Source of the DNA: G965218495 sp965262785
Lineage (GTDB): Bacteria > Bacteroidota > Rhodothermia > Rhodothermales > Bin80
DNA length: 64,000 bases
Assembly (NCBI GenBank): GCA_965262785.1
Contig: OZ253559.1
Coordinates: 992,001-1,056,000 of the forward strand
Direction of reading: 5' to 3'
Part shown: piece after piece, positions 44,759 through 53,774 of the stretch
How the letters are laid out: every line of letters starts with the position of its first letter
Numbering within the stretch: position 1 is the stretch's first letter
Made by a program: the position numbers and the translations under genes
The notes under the pieces: generated by a model
What the model was told of the DNA's origin: nothing
The model's input: only the letters and a program-made list of their open reading frames with translations
Databases searched by the model: none

Positions 44759-46115
44759 TTTATCAAACGATGGTACGCAGAACTCAGGTAGAATATAGTA
44801 CACTCTGGTCTAAGTGGTCGAAGCGGGTACGTACGGGCGAGGCGTATGGCCCACTGACGAGTTTTGCCCTAGAACTGGCTCGAAAGTGCCTCATTTGAGC
44901 AATAGGGTCAAGCCGTGCGCATCCTGGCCCGCAATCGGGGTGCCGCTTTGTGGGACCCTTGCTTTGCTTTTCCGTGCAGGACTCGAGCGTGGCGCTCTTG
45001 GCGACGCTTCGGTGCGAATTCCTAGCTATCCTCCCCCACGCACAAAGGCTGCTACTCCAACGTTAATCAACCCCAAGCTGAATGATCCAACCGGTGGAAG
45101 GCGTCAGTCGTGACAGGTGGGCGAACTACGCCGGCACAAGTGGACGATATCGCTCGGAATGCCTGGAAGGTATATGTCGGCGCAAGTGGGCGAATTCAAC
45201 GGAAAATGCAACTCTAGCGGCAGGCCTACTGGTTGGGCTTTTTCCAGACGCGACAAATCGCTGCCATGTGGCATTCTGAACAATGCCAAGGCCGCGGTGC
45301 GACCCCAAGGAAAGGCCACCCGGGAGGCTGGTCGTCACTTGACGGATGGCGATGAGCAGGTTCTGTTACGACAGCGGCCGGCTGCGCAAGAGCGTGGAGG
45401 AATGCGCGGAGCAGTCACGGCGGCAATTGCGGCACCGATAGGGCCGGGGCATCCTGGTCTCCCGTTTCTGGATTAATTCAGAGCCGCATGTCGGGCTGCA
45501 AGTCCCAGCCAGCCAACTCGTCAGCGGGCTGCAGAAACAGGCCCGTAAGGCCGATCCGATGCAGCAAGAATTTGCCGCGTTCCTCCGTGATTGTCTCGTG
45601 GTTGCAATGCACGCGAACGGGGCGGCTCAGCTGGGCAATCTGACTCCCTGAACTCAAGTTCTTATTTTCGAAGTATTGCAAGTATCTTGCGACGCATGGT
45701 GCACAGGCAAAGCAGCCACGGTACGCTACTGACCGACATGGCCGTGACAACGCATTGAGAATAGATCCGTGCCTGCCCCTACCTCTGCGGAGGATGTCAG
45801 GCACCTTGCAGGGCTGGCTACATGTTAACTTCGTAGGCCACTACCAAGAGGGCCTTATCTTCGTCTTTCAGTACACAGGCCGGCAATGCAAGCGTATTTA
45901 TAACGCTGCCGTCCTCCTGATGCACAATCACTCCCGAGACCGTTGTTGCATGCCACGCCATGCTGTTCTGAATTCATCTGTGGAATGCATCCTAGCCCAC
46001 CGGCCTGTTAGGCGGGCTTAGTCGCTGGTTCTGAAGTATTCCGGTTTCTTGTTGCTCAGTAGGCGATGCTGGCCTATGGGGAGATTGCTGCGGGCACAGT
46101 CACATTGGACTAGAA
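44759..46115. other. Long gene-poor interval with a solo IS21-like end
   Basis: About 1.35 kb has no recognisable intact gene. It includes a probable IS21 end remnant at 45103-45210. A plus-strand frame of about 70 codons at 45436-45650 (FLRDCLVVAMHANGAAQLGN) has no start codon and no family I can name. The interval looks like decayed mobile or accessory DNA. Confidence 0.5.
45103..45210. repeat. Probable solo end of an IS21-family element
   Basis: Three spaced units with a core resembling AAGTGGGCGAATTCAACGG recur at roughly 22 bp or multiples (acaggtgggcgaac, acaagtggacgat, gcaagtgggcgaattc). They end in ggaaaatgca at 45201-45210, the TGCA terminus seen at both complete IS21 elements in this window. 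No istA or istB follows, so it would be a leftover end. Confidence 0.5.
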
Positions 46116-46634
46116 ATGAATCCTGTGACGCAACCTCCGGTTCAAGCGGTCAGCCAGCACGAAGCAGATATGGAAAAGGCAACTTTTGGCGCAGGGTGCT
46201 TTTGGGGCGTCGAAGCGCTGTTCCGGCTAACGGAGGGTGTAACCGACACGCAGGTCGGCTACGCAGGCGGAACGCTTGCCAGCCCCACGTATCGGGATGT
46301 CTGCACAAAGCGGACAGGCCATGCCGAGGTGGTTGAGGTCACCTACGACCCGGGCCACACGACATATGACCGGCTTTTGGACCTGTTCTTCGAGAATCAC
46401 AACCCTACCACGCGCAACCGCCAAGGACCGGACATCGGCACGCAGTATCGCTCGGTGATCTTTTACCACACGCCGGAGCAGGAAGCATTGGCCCGGGAAG
46501 CCGTCACGCGGCATGCGCCGAGGTTCGGCCGGCCTATCGTGACCGATATTGTTCCGGCGCCTCCGTTCTATCGCGCGGAAGAGTACCACCAGCGCTATTT
46601 GGAAAAGCGCGGGCTGGCCCACTGCCACCTATAG
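46116..46634 (+). CDS. msrA: Peptide methionine sulfoxide reductase MsrA
   Basis: The 172-residue protein has the catalytic Cys in GAGCFWGVEALF and the family motifs QVGYAGGTLASPTYRDVC and GHAEVVEVTYDP. IGTQYRSVIFY and FYRAEEYHQRYL follow. It reduces Met-S-sulfoxide in proteins and free methionine with thioredoxin as donor. The C-terminal Cys (GLAHC) may serve for resolving. An in-frame ATG 18 codons later (MEKATFGAGCFWG) is also possible and gives the more usual length. The gene stands alone, convergent with nagB. Confidence 0.95.
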   Translation: MNPVTQPPVQAVSQHEADMEKATFGAGCFWGVEALFRLTEGVTDTQVGYAGGTLASPTYRDVCTKRTGHAEVVEVTYDPGHTTYDRLLDLFFENHNPTTRNRQGPDIGTQYRSVIFYHTPEQEALAREAVTRHAPRFGRPIVTDIVPAPPFYRAEEYHQRYLEKRGLAHCHL

Positions 46635-46635
46635 A

Positions 46636-48531
46636 CTACAGCGTGTACGAGGTCACGAAGGCCTCTGCCGCATAGAATTCCGGTAACCCCAGCCGATTAA
46701 GGGCCGTTGCAGTGGCCGTGTTGCGGTCGCGTGCACGCTGCCAGAACTCGCGTTCGTCGTGCGCACCGGGAAACATTGCCCGGTCCTTCTGGCTCTCATG
46801 CTTGAAGATGGCCTCAATTTTGCGCGTCATCTCTGCCTTGGACATCGGCATAAACACGTCCGCACGGTGGATTTCCCACTCCTGCCAGGCGCCGCGGTAG
46901 AGCCAAACCTTCGGCGTCTCGCGCTGTTCGTTGCTGTAACGCTCGAGCGCGCCCTGAACTGCGACGTAGCACATGCGGTGCGTGCCATGTGGATCGGACA
47001 AGTCGCCAGCCACAAAAATGTGCTGCGGACGACGCGCACACAGCAGATCCAGCACAAGTTCCACATCCGCGTCGCTTATCGGCTTTTTCTTGACGCGTCC
47101 CGTCTGGTAAAACGGAAGGTCAAGGAAGCGGGCATGTTCGTCGGAAAGTCCCATAACCTTGATACCCGCGATCGCCTCCAAGTAACGGATGTTGGCCTTT
47201 AGGTGCTGGATTTCCTCCAAATCTACTTCCCCTGGCTTCTTGGACTGCAGGAAGCGTTCGATGCGCCCCTTGCGTGCACGAAACTCCGCAACCATTTCCT
47301 GCGTGAGCCCCATCTCCCGATAACTCATCTCTACAAAGCCCAAGTAGCGCGAGACATCTTCGTCGAATACGGCTACGGACCCGTTGGTCATATAGGCGAC
47401 GACAATATCGTTGCCATTGCGGACCAGCTTGTCCAGCATACCACCCATTGAAATAACGTCATCATCCGGGTGAGGGCTGAACAGTATCACACGCTCGTTC
47501 TTGGGCAGCCCATCCTGATAAACGATGCGCTGCCGAAGGTCTTCAAATACGGCGAGGCACAACTCATCAATGTCCGGATAGGCATAGACCAGCGTATGCA
47601 GATGATTGTTGTGAAAGTCTGCGGCCTCCAGTCGCAGTAGCGCCTTACCCAGGTTCTCGGAAAGCCACAAGACCGCCCGCTTGGCCATGTCGTAGTCCCA
47701 CGCCGGATCGCGAACCAGCCACGGCTTCTTCTCGCGCGTCAGTTCGCCTGCAGCAGCACGGTCAACATAGATGGAAGCCCGCCTGTGCTCCTGCAGAAAC
47801 GAGGCGACGACCTCCTCCGAGATCGGGCCTTCGACCGATCGCATAATGATGCCGGCTTTGTGTTCGCCGGTGGCCATGAGAATAATCTCATGGGCGTCTA
47901 GGATTGTACTCACCCCAATGGTGAGTGCTTGCCGCGGCACGTTGGCATCGCCAAAAAAGTTGCTGGCGGCGTCCTTGCGGGTCAGCTCGGTCAGAATCAC
48001 AACCCGAGTTCGCGTGGTGCGACGCGACCCAGGCTCGTTGAACCCAATGTGTCCGCTACGCCCAATGCCCAATAGCACCAGGTCCAGGCCACCGTATGCT
48101 CTAATCTTGGCCTCGTATGCTTCGCAAAACGCGTCCAGCTCATCCGTAGGCAGATCGCCTCGTGGAATGTGGATCTGATCCGACGGGACGTTGATGTGAT
48201 CAAACAGGTTCTCGTGAATAAATCGGCGATAGCTCTGCAGGCTATCCGAACTGATCGGGTAATACTCGTCGAGGTTGAATGTGACCACCGTCGAAAAGTC
48301 CAGTCCTTCTTCCCGGTGCAGGCGGATAAGCTCCTTATAGACATCAATGGGTGTGGATCCCGTGGGCAGCCCCAGCACCGTCTGTTGCCCAGCTTGCGCA
48401 TGCGTAGAGATTAAGTTGCTGATGCGACGCGCCACCTCTTGCGCGACCTGGGCAGGATCCTCAAAGATGTGGACGGGGGTGTGCTCGAATTGCGTTTCTT
48501 TTTTTTCGATACGTTGTTCGTTGTCTTTCAT
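46636..48531 (-). CDS. nagB: Glucosamine-6-phosphate deaminase fused to a LmbE/PIG-L domain
   Basis: The 631-residue protein joins two enzymes. Residues about 1-270 are NagB: GLPTGSTPIDVYKELIRLHR, TFNLDEYYPI with the catalytic Asp, and GIGRSGHIGFNEPG. It converts glucosamine-6-phosphate to fructose-6-phosphate and ammonia. From about 330 a LmbE-like deacetylase domain shows the zinc motif ILFSPHPDDDVI and GDLSDPHGTHRMCY. The same fusion is common in Bacteroidota, where the second activity is not well defined. The two domains suggest amino-sugar catabolism from N-acetylated precursors, but no nagA or transporter lies nearby. The start has no close Shine-Dalgarno sequence. Confidence 0.93.
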   Translation of the reverse strand: MKDNEQRIEKKETQFEHTPVHIFEDPAQVAQEVARRISNLISTHAQAGQQTVLGLPTGSTPIDVYKELIRLHREEGLDFSTVVTFNLDEYYPISSDSLQSYRRFIHENLFDHINVPSDQIHIPRGDLPTDELDAFCEAYEAKIRAYGGLDLVLLGIGRSGHIGFNEPGSRRTTRTRVVILTELTRKDAASNFFGDANVPRQALTIGVSTILDAHEIILMATGEHKAGIIMRSVEGPISEEVVASFLQEHRRASIYVDRAAAGELTREKKPWLVRDPAWDYDMAKRAVLWLSENLGKALLRLEAADFHNNHLHTLVYAYPDIDELCLAVFEDLRQRIVYQDGLPKNERVILFSPHPDDDVISMGGMLDKLVRNGNDIVVAYMTNGSVAVFDEDVSRYLGFVEMSYREMGLTQEMVAEFRARKGRIERFLQSKKPGEVDLEEIQHLKANIRYLEAIAGIKVMGLSDEHARFLDLPFYQTGRVKKKPISDADVELVLDLLCARRPQHIFVAGDLSDPHGTHRMCYVAVQGALERYSNEQRETPKVWLYRGAWQEWEIHRADVFMPMSKAEMTRKIEAIFKHESQKDRAMFPGAHDEREFWQRARDRNTATATALNRLGLPEFYAAEAFVTSYTL

Positions 48532-48859
48532 GTTTGCAGAGCAGTGAGTACCGTTTGAGCGGCGCCATTGTGCGCCCGAATTAGGGCTTGTGCTGGCCAG
48601 GAAGCTCTATCAGGAGGCTCTCGGCCGTCTTACGCAGTTGTCCACGCGGCGACTAATGCGCCAAACGATTTCGCAGAAACCCAACAATCCCCGTCCCGCG
48701 GGCATCTTGAAGAAGTGGTCGTGGTGCCGTAATTTATGCCAGATCCTACATCATTGTTGAACTCGAACTCATCGTCGCCACGCTCCAGGTTCCGCGCTTC
48801 CCCGTGCATGTGAATGTGCTCAGAACGTGTCGCGGCAAGAGACTAGTGCCTTAGGTCGT

Positions 48860-49633
48860 ATGGGACAGCCCACGAGAGTACTCTTCGTAAGTGGAGAAGT
48901 AGAACCTTTTGCCAAATCAAGTGAAATAGCCTCGATTGTCCGGCATCTGCCGCAGCTACTGCACGAGAATGGGGGATTCGAAGTGCGGATCATGATGCCG
49001 CGCTACGGCACAATCAGCGAGCGTCGCAACCGGCTGCACGAGGTAATTCGCCTATGCGGCACACCCGTCAAGATGGGAAACAAGGTCGAGACCCTGAAGG
49101 TCAAGGTGGCTTCCATCCCGGGAATCCGGCTGCAGGTCTACTTCATGGACAACACGCATTTCTTTAAGCGCAAGGGCTTGCACCAGGACAACCAGGGCGT
49201 CGTGTTCAAGGATAACGCTGCACGGAGCCTCTTCTTTTCCCGTGCGGTGCTGGAAACCATTCGCAAGCTGCGCTGGAAGCCCGATGTCGTCCACGCCTTT
49301 GGCTGGATCAGCGGGCTGCTTCCGCTCGTGGTTGCCGCAGAGGGCAGGGATGACGAGTTATTTCAGGGGACCAGAGTGGTGTACACCCCGGACGACATTG
49401 AAGCCGATGCGACGCTGACCCAGGAACTCATCAGCAAGATGGGCCTGACCCTAAACGGTGAGGATTCGGGGCTCAGCATGTGCGATATCGGCATGAAGTA
49501 TGCAGATTCGACTGCGTACCCGTCCTCGGTGGAGCCCACCTTGAGCGCAAGCGAGCACGTGAACGGGCACGTGCACTTCAGTTCGGAACGTGCCCCGATG
49601 GTAGGGCAGGCTATCGCGTTGTATACGGCCTAG
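48860..49633 (+). CDS. Short GT5-type glycogen/starch synthase-like protein
   Basis: From the ATG at 48860 (MGQPTRVLFVSGEVEPFAK) the protein has 257 residues. It matches only the N-terminal Rossmann part of glycogen synthases: VLFVSGEVEPFAKSSEIASI, VRIMMPRYG, FKDNAARSLFFSRAVLE and WKPDVVHAFGWISGLLP. The C-terminal nucleotide-sugar half is absent. Short proteins of this kind, followed by a DUF4270 gene, are a conserved pair in Bacteroidota and are usually annotated as glycogen/starch synthase. An upstream ATG at 48827 is in frame. Whether the protein is an active glycosyltransferase is doubtful. Confidence 0.85.
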   Translation: MGQPTRVLFVSGEVEPFAKSSEIASIVRHLPQLLHENGGFEVRIMMPRYGTISERRNRLHEVIRLCGTPVKMGNKVETLKVKVASIPGIRLQVYFMDNTHFFKRKGLHQDNQGVVFKDNAARSLFFSRAVLETIRKLRWKPDVVHAFGWISGLLPLVVAAEGRDDELFQGTRVVYTPDDIEADATLTQELISKMGLTLNGEDSGLSMCDIGMKYADSTAYPSSVEPTLSASEHVNGHVHFSSERAPMVGQAIALYTA

Positions 49634-49786
49634 TCCGCAGGTTTGGCACAATAGTTGTAGTTCCAAGCTGGAAGGGGCTGCCCTGAACCAAAGGCGGCCT
49701 TATTCATTACATCAACCCGCGCGTACGAAACTCAATCCAGACGCGTTCTATACGCGCGCTGTCGCACTTCGCATCCCGGTCACCCT

Positions 49787-50920
49787 ATGCCTCGACTTCG
49801 CCTGCTCGCTTGGCTGGCGCTCCTGCTGCCTGTAGTTGCCTGTGAAGACCCCGCGTCCGACCTTGGCTCCGATCTTCTCGCCAGTGGCCAGGAACCGGAA
49901 GTCCGACCGGTAAAGCCCACGCTGTTTTCTTCGATGCCCTTCGCGGACATAACAGGTCAAGAGCCTGCAGGTCAGGAGCTGCGCGTGTTAGCGGGCACGG
50001 TCGATGATCCGCTTTTGGGTTCCGTAGCCGTGACGGGGCATATCGACTTTGATGCGGGCTTTAGCGGCACTGGGCCGGCAGTCACGGGAGCCGCGCTGCG
50101 CCTGAGACGCACCTACGCCTATGGGGACACGACGAGCATGCTAACCGTGGCCTTGCACGATATCCTTGAAGATTGGACTGCTACTCGCGCTAAGGCCGAC
50201 ACGATGCTGGTGCTTGGCCCCGAAATTACCACGCATACCTTCTTGAGCACCGATACCGTCGTGGTAATTCCGATGCCCATGACCTGGGTGGACACGTATG
50301 CCGACACGCTACGGCATGCGCAGGTTGATTCCTTGTTTCACGGGTTGGCACTTGCGCCGCTGAGCGGTCAATCCGTTCTAGGATTCAACAGTACTGGGAC
50401 GAGCCTACAGGTCCATACCGCGGCCGATACAACAGATTTCGACTTTCAGAAAGCGCTAACCACCACCAGCCGTCTGGCAGAGCCGACGTTGCCTGAGAAT
50501 CGGGTCGCGATCCAGGACGGGGCGGGGCCCGGGGTGCGCATTGAGTTTGACCTGACCGAGTTAGACTCGCAGCCGATCAATGGGGCCGTATTCCTTGTCT
50601 ATGCCGACACGCTGGCAATGCAGGAGGCTCCCATGGATTTTGTGCGACCAATCATCCAGGAGTTGCAGATGGTTGCGGTCCGAGATGAAGGAGCGCTGGC
50701 CATCCTGGTGGGAGAGGCGACGATGTCCGAGGAAGGCATTTTTGTGTTCAGCGGCAGTGAAATGGCCGCCTTTTTCTACCGGGTATTGTTTGGCCTTGAG
50801 GAATACCAATACTTGGAACTGCGTGTGCCGGTGCTGGAGAACAGCATAAACGGCCTACTGCTGCATAACGCGGCAAGCACAGAATACGCGCCTGAACTGC
50901 GCCTCATATTGGGTTCGTAG
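49787..50920 (+). CDS. DUF4270-family lipoprotein
   Basis: The 377-residue protein starts MPRLRLLAWLALLLPVVACE, a lipobox (PVVAC) for a lipid-anchored outer-membrane protein. The mature part has beta-rich sections such as DPLLGSVAVTGHIDFDAGFS and GVRIEFDLTELDSQPINGAV. It fits DUF4270 by content and by its place directly after the short GT5 gene, a conserved Bacteroidota pairing. Function is unknown. The next gene, an outer-membrane barrel protein, starts 2 bp after it, so the two are probably co-transcribed. Confidence 0.8.
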   Translation: MPRLRLLAWLALLLPVVACEDPASDLGSDLLASGQEPEVRPVKPTLFSSMPFADITGQEPAGQELRVLAGTVDDPLLGSVAVTGHIDFDAGFSGTGPAVTGAALRLRRTYAYGDTTSMLTVALHDILEDWTATRAKADTMLVLGPEITTHTFLSTDTVVVIPMPMTWVDTYADTLRHAQVDSLFHGLALAPLSGQSVLGFNSTGTSLQVHTAADTTDFDFQKALTTTSRLAEPTLPENRVAIQDGAGPGVRIEFDLTELDSQPINGAVFLVYADTLAMQEAPMDFVRPIIQELQMVAVRDEGALAILVGEATMSEEGIFVFSGSEMAAFFYRVLFGLEEYQYLELRVPVLENSINGLLLHNAASTEYAPELRLILGS

Positions 50921-50922
50921 CA

Positions 50923-52206
50923 ATGCAAAGACTCCGACCGCTCATAGTTGCCGGCCTACTGGTGCTGCTTACCTTGCCGGCTGCGGGCCAAGGCCGCGAT
51001 GACGGCTCTCTTTACTCGCAGTACGGGCTGGGAGAGCTACGCTCGTTTCCATCTTCCCGAGCTCGAGCGATGGGTGGCGGCGGAACCGCCTTGTGGTCGC
51101 TCAACTATGCCAACTATGCCAACCCGGCCGCGCTGAGCCGGCAGTTTCTGGTTCGTGCGTCCGCAGGCATGCGCTTTGACAACATCAGCACGGTCGACGC
51201 CAGCAACCAAAGCAAGAATCTCCGTGCCGGCTCCTTCAGCGCCATCCAGTTTGGTTTGCCTCTCATCAGCAACAAGCTAGGCCTGGGGTTCGCTTTCGAG
51301 CCATATTCACGTGTGAATTACAGGGTGACCACCACCGGGACCCTTCCGCTTGATCCCACGCGGAGCCCAGCGTCCTACGCGGTGGTCACGCAGGGCTCCG
51401 GTGGCCTGCAGCAGGTGCGACTCGGCATCGGCGTAAAACCGGTGTCTTTTTTCAGCCTGGGCTTGAGCGTTGACTACCTGTTCGGGATCACGGAGGAGTC
51501 TAGGCGCACCGCATTTGACCAGGTTTCCTTGGTTACAACCAACGTTGCAACGAGCACGCGCATGCGTGGAGTTACCACGACAGGCGGCGCCATAATTGCC
51601 ATACCGGTTGGGGAAGATGGAGAGTTCTCGGTGGCCGCCACTGCGACCTTGCCGGCTACTCTAAGAGCAAAGCGAGCTCGTACGCTCGGTGAAAGCTTGG
51701 ACCTGGATACGCTGGGCACGGAGATTTCCGGCGACATAACGCTGCCTGTCAGCACCGCTGCTGGCATTTCCTACACAACGCAGAGCCGCTGGACCTTTGC
51801 AGCCGATGTGCGCTACGAGCCGTGGACGCAGTTCGAAAGCGAAATGGACCTGACCGGGTACACGCCAAGTGCCATGCGGGACCGGAAGCGGATCTCTGCC
51901 GGCGTTGAGTTCCTGCCGGCCGGCAACAGCACAAACGAGCCCTACATCCAGCGAACAGCCTACCGCCTCGGCTTCTATTTGGACAACTCCTACATAAGCC
52001 CCGTGGTGGGCGAGAGCATCACCACGCAGGCGGTTACGGCGGGTGTAAGCCTGCCGACCTTGTTTGGCGGTACGCGTCTGGATCTAAACATTCACGTGGG
52101 ACGCCGCGGCAGCGCGTCAGGCATACTGGTAAAGGATCGGTTTGTAACAGTTTCGGCTACCCTCAACGTCGGCGAACGCTGGTTCCTGAAGCGCAGACTC
52201 GGATAA
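50923..52206 (+). CDS. Outer-membrane beta-barrel protein, FadL/OmpP1-like
   Basis: The 427-residue protein has a signal peptide, MQRLRPLIVAGLLVLLTLPA, cleaved near AGQG. It continues with YSQYGLGELRSFPSSRARAM and a SLNYANYANPAALS motif that is typical of FadL-like Bacteroidota proteins, then beta-strand-rich sequence to the end. Such barrels transport hydrophobic compounds or have structural roles. It follows the DUF4270 gene directly. A decayed copy of its last 60 codons lies downstream at 53541-53725, showing that its 3' end was duplicated together with the TPR gene. Confidence 0.82.
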   Translation: MQRLRPLIVAGLLVLLTLPAAGQGRDDGSLYSQYGLGELRSFPSSRARAMGGGGTALWSLNYANYANPAALSRQFLVRASAGMRFDNISTVDASNQSKNLRAGSFSAIQFGLPLISNKLGLGFAFEPYSRVNYRVTTTGTLPLDPTRSPASYAVVTQGSGGLQQVRLGIGVKPVSFFSLGLSVDYLFGITEESRRTAFDQVSLVTTNVATSTRMRGVTTTGGAIIAIPVGEDGEFSVAATATLPATLRAKRARTLGESLDLDTLGTEISGDITLPVSTAAGISYTTQSRWTFAADVRYEPWTQFESEMDLTGYTPSAMRDRKRISAGVEFLPAGNSTNEPYIQRTAYRLGFYLDNSYISPVVGESITTQAVTAGVSLPTLFGGTRLDLNIHVGRRGSASGILVKDRFVTVSATLNVGERWFLKRRLG

Positions 52207-52255
52207 AGCCGTTTTGTCTTCGTGCTCTAAACGCTCACACTTTCGCCACTGCACC

Positions 52256-53530
52256 ATGAAGCGCGCCGTTATTGCCTCTATTGCAGCACTGTTCCTGCTG
52301 ATTCTTGCGGCGCCTCCGGCCTTGAATGCCCAAGTGAGCCAGCAGCTTGACCCAGTGTCGCTGGAGAAATACACGCTCTACTACGAGAACTTCAAGGCCA
52401 AGAATTATGCGGATGCGCAGCCATTCCTGGATTGGATTCTACAGAATGATCCAGCCTTCTACCACAACGATGATCGGAACTTCGATCGTGGCGTGGAGAT
52501 GTACACGGCGTTTGCAGACGCCGAAGCAGATCCGACGCGAAAGCGTGTGCACCTTGACAGCGCTTTGGCCATCCTCGACCGCGCTGTCCCGGTCATGCAG
52601 GCAGCCGGGGGCGAGATCGACGTGTTTGAGTGGACGCTGCGAAAGGGACGCTTCATTCAAGCGTACATTGACGTGCTGGAGGACATCAAGGATCAGGCTA
52701 TTGATGCGTACTGGGCGTGCTATCGGCTCGACCCGATGCAGCTGGACCCGTATTACCTGAATGTGCTGGTAGGCGACCTGTACACCGGTGGAGACATTGG
52801 TGGCGCGCTGGACCTTTTGCGCGAAATCAAAGACACGCGCGGCGAAGAGGTCGGGGTCAAGGGGATAGTGACCAAGTATTTTGTGGCGATTCCGCCCGAG
52901 GAGCAGATTGCTTTCCTGGAGGAACAGCTTGCGGAGAAAGCGGGAGACGCGGAAATCACTCTCCAGCTATTCGATTTGTACCAGCAGGAGGCGTATCACG
53001 GCAAGATGATGGAGTTAGCGCCGCAGGTGCTGGCTTTGGATCCCACGCCAGAGGTGCTTCGACTCGTCTCCAGGATGTACCTGGAGGACGGGGACGCGGA
53101 GCAGGCGATGGCGGTGTTTGAGCAGCTTAAGGCGCTGCCGGGTGTAGAGATCGTGGCGCAGGACTATCACAACATGGGCATTGCGCACCAGGACCAGGAG
53201 AGCTTCGGAAAAGCGATGTCTTTCTATCAGCAAGCATTGGAGCTCGATCCCGAGTACGACGAGGCCAAGGTGGCTATTGCCAACTTGTACGCTACGGCGG
53301 CTTCCACCTGCGGCATTGACGGGCGGGAGCAGGCTGCTGTATTCTGGCTTATTGCCGACGCGTACAGCCGCGCTGGCGATGCAGCGGGGGCGGCGCGAAT
53401 GAGGACTGCCTTTCCGACGGCAGAGGACATCTTTTACGTCCAGAAGTGGACGGTAGGAGAGAGCACCCAGATCAGCTACTCGTGCCGTGGCCTGAACATC
53501 AGTGGGACCACTACGGTACGGCAGCAATAG
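52256..53530 (+). CDS. Secreted TPR-repeat protein, copy 1
   Basis: The protein has 424 residues from MKRAVIASIAALFLLILAAP, a signal peptide cleaved near ALNAQ. TPR-like helices fill the rest: YENFKAKNYADAQPFLDWIL, MGIAHQDQESFGKAMSFYQQ and ALELDPEYDEAKVAIANLYA. A short motif near the end, AASTCGIDGREQAAVFWLIAD, is not family-typical. It lies 50 bp after the outer-membrane protein gene. From 52543 to 53530 it reads identical to copy 2 at 54062-55049, while the first 90 codons differ. Its role is unknown; it may be a periplasmic or surface scaffold. Confidence 0.85.
   Translation: MKRAVIASIAALFLLILAAPPALNAQVSQQLDPVSLEKYTLYYENFKAKNYADAQPFLDWILQNDPAFYHNDDRNFDRGVEMYTAFADAEADPTRKRVHLDSALAILDRAVPVMQAAGGEIDVFEWTLRKGRFIQAYIDVLEDIKDQAIDAYWACYRLDPMQLDPYYLNVLVGDLYTGGDIGGALDLLREIKDTRGEEVGVKGIVTKYFVAIPPEEQIAFLEEQLAEKAGDAEITLQLFDLYQQEAYHGKMMELAPQVLALDPTPEVLRLVSRMYLEDGDAEQAMAVFEQLKALPGVEIVAQDYHNMGIAHQDQESFGKAMSFYQQALELDPEYDEAKVAIANLYATAASTCGIDGREQAAVFWLIADAYSRAGDAAGAARMRTAFPTAEDIFYVQKWTVGESTQISYSCRGLNISGTTTVRQQ
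52521..53530. repeat. Long direct repeat, copy 1 (about 1 kb)
   Basis: Direct repeat of 54040-55049 at an offset of 1519 bp, reading identical apart from one base (52542 against 54061). It covers codons 89 to the stop of both TPR genes. Confidence 0.9.
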
Positions 53531-53540
53531 GCGTCCCGCT

Positions 53541-53725
53541 GCAACAAAGCGGTTTCGGCCGGCGTCAGCCTGACAACCCAATTCACCGGCATGGGTCTGG
53601 TTCTCAACTTACACGAGGGGTGGAGCGGGAGCTCGACAGGCATACTGGTTAAAGACCGGTATGCAGCAGTTTCGACTAACCTCAACGCAGGCGAATGCTA
53701 GTTCCCGAAGCACAGACTCGGATAA
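53541..53725 (+). pseudogene. Decayed copy of the 3' end of the outer-membrane protein gene
   Basis: The frame reads KAVSAGVSLTTQFTG and TGILVKDRYAAVSTNLNAG, matching the last 60 codons of the 50923-52206 gene (QAVTAGVSLPTLFGG and SGILVKDRFVTVSATLNVG). It then hits TAG where that gene has TGG (Trp), and ends HRLG followed by TAA. It lies between the two TPR copies, exactly where a duplicated outer-membrane protein end would be if the pair was copied as a unit. Confidence 0.8.
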
Positions 53726-53774
53726 TGCCATTCCGTTTCGCTACTTTATACAGTCACACTTTCGCCTCAGCATC

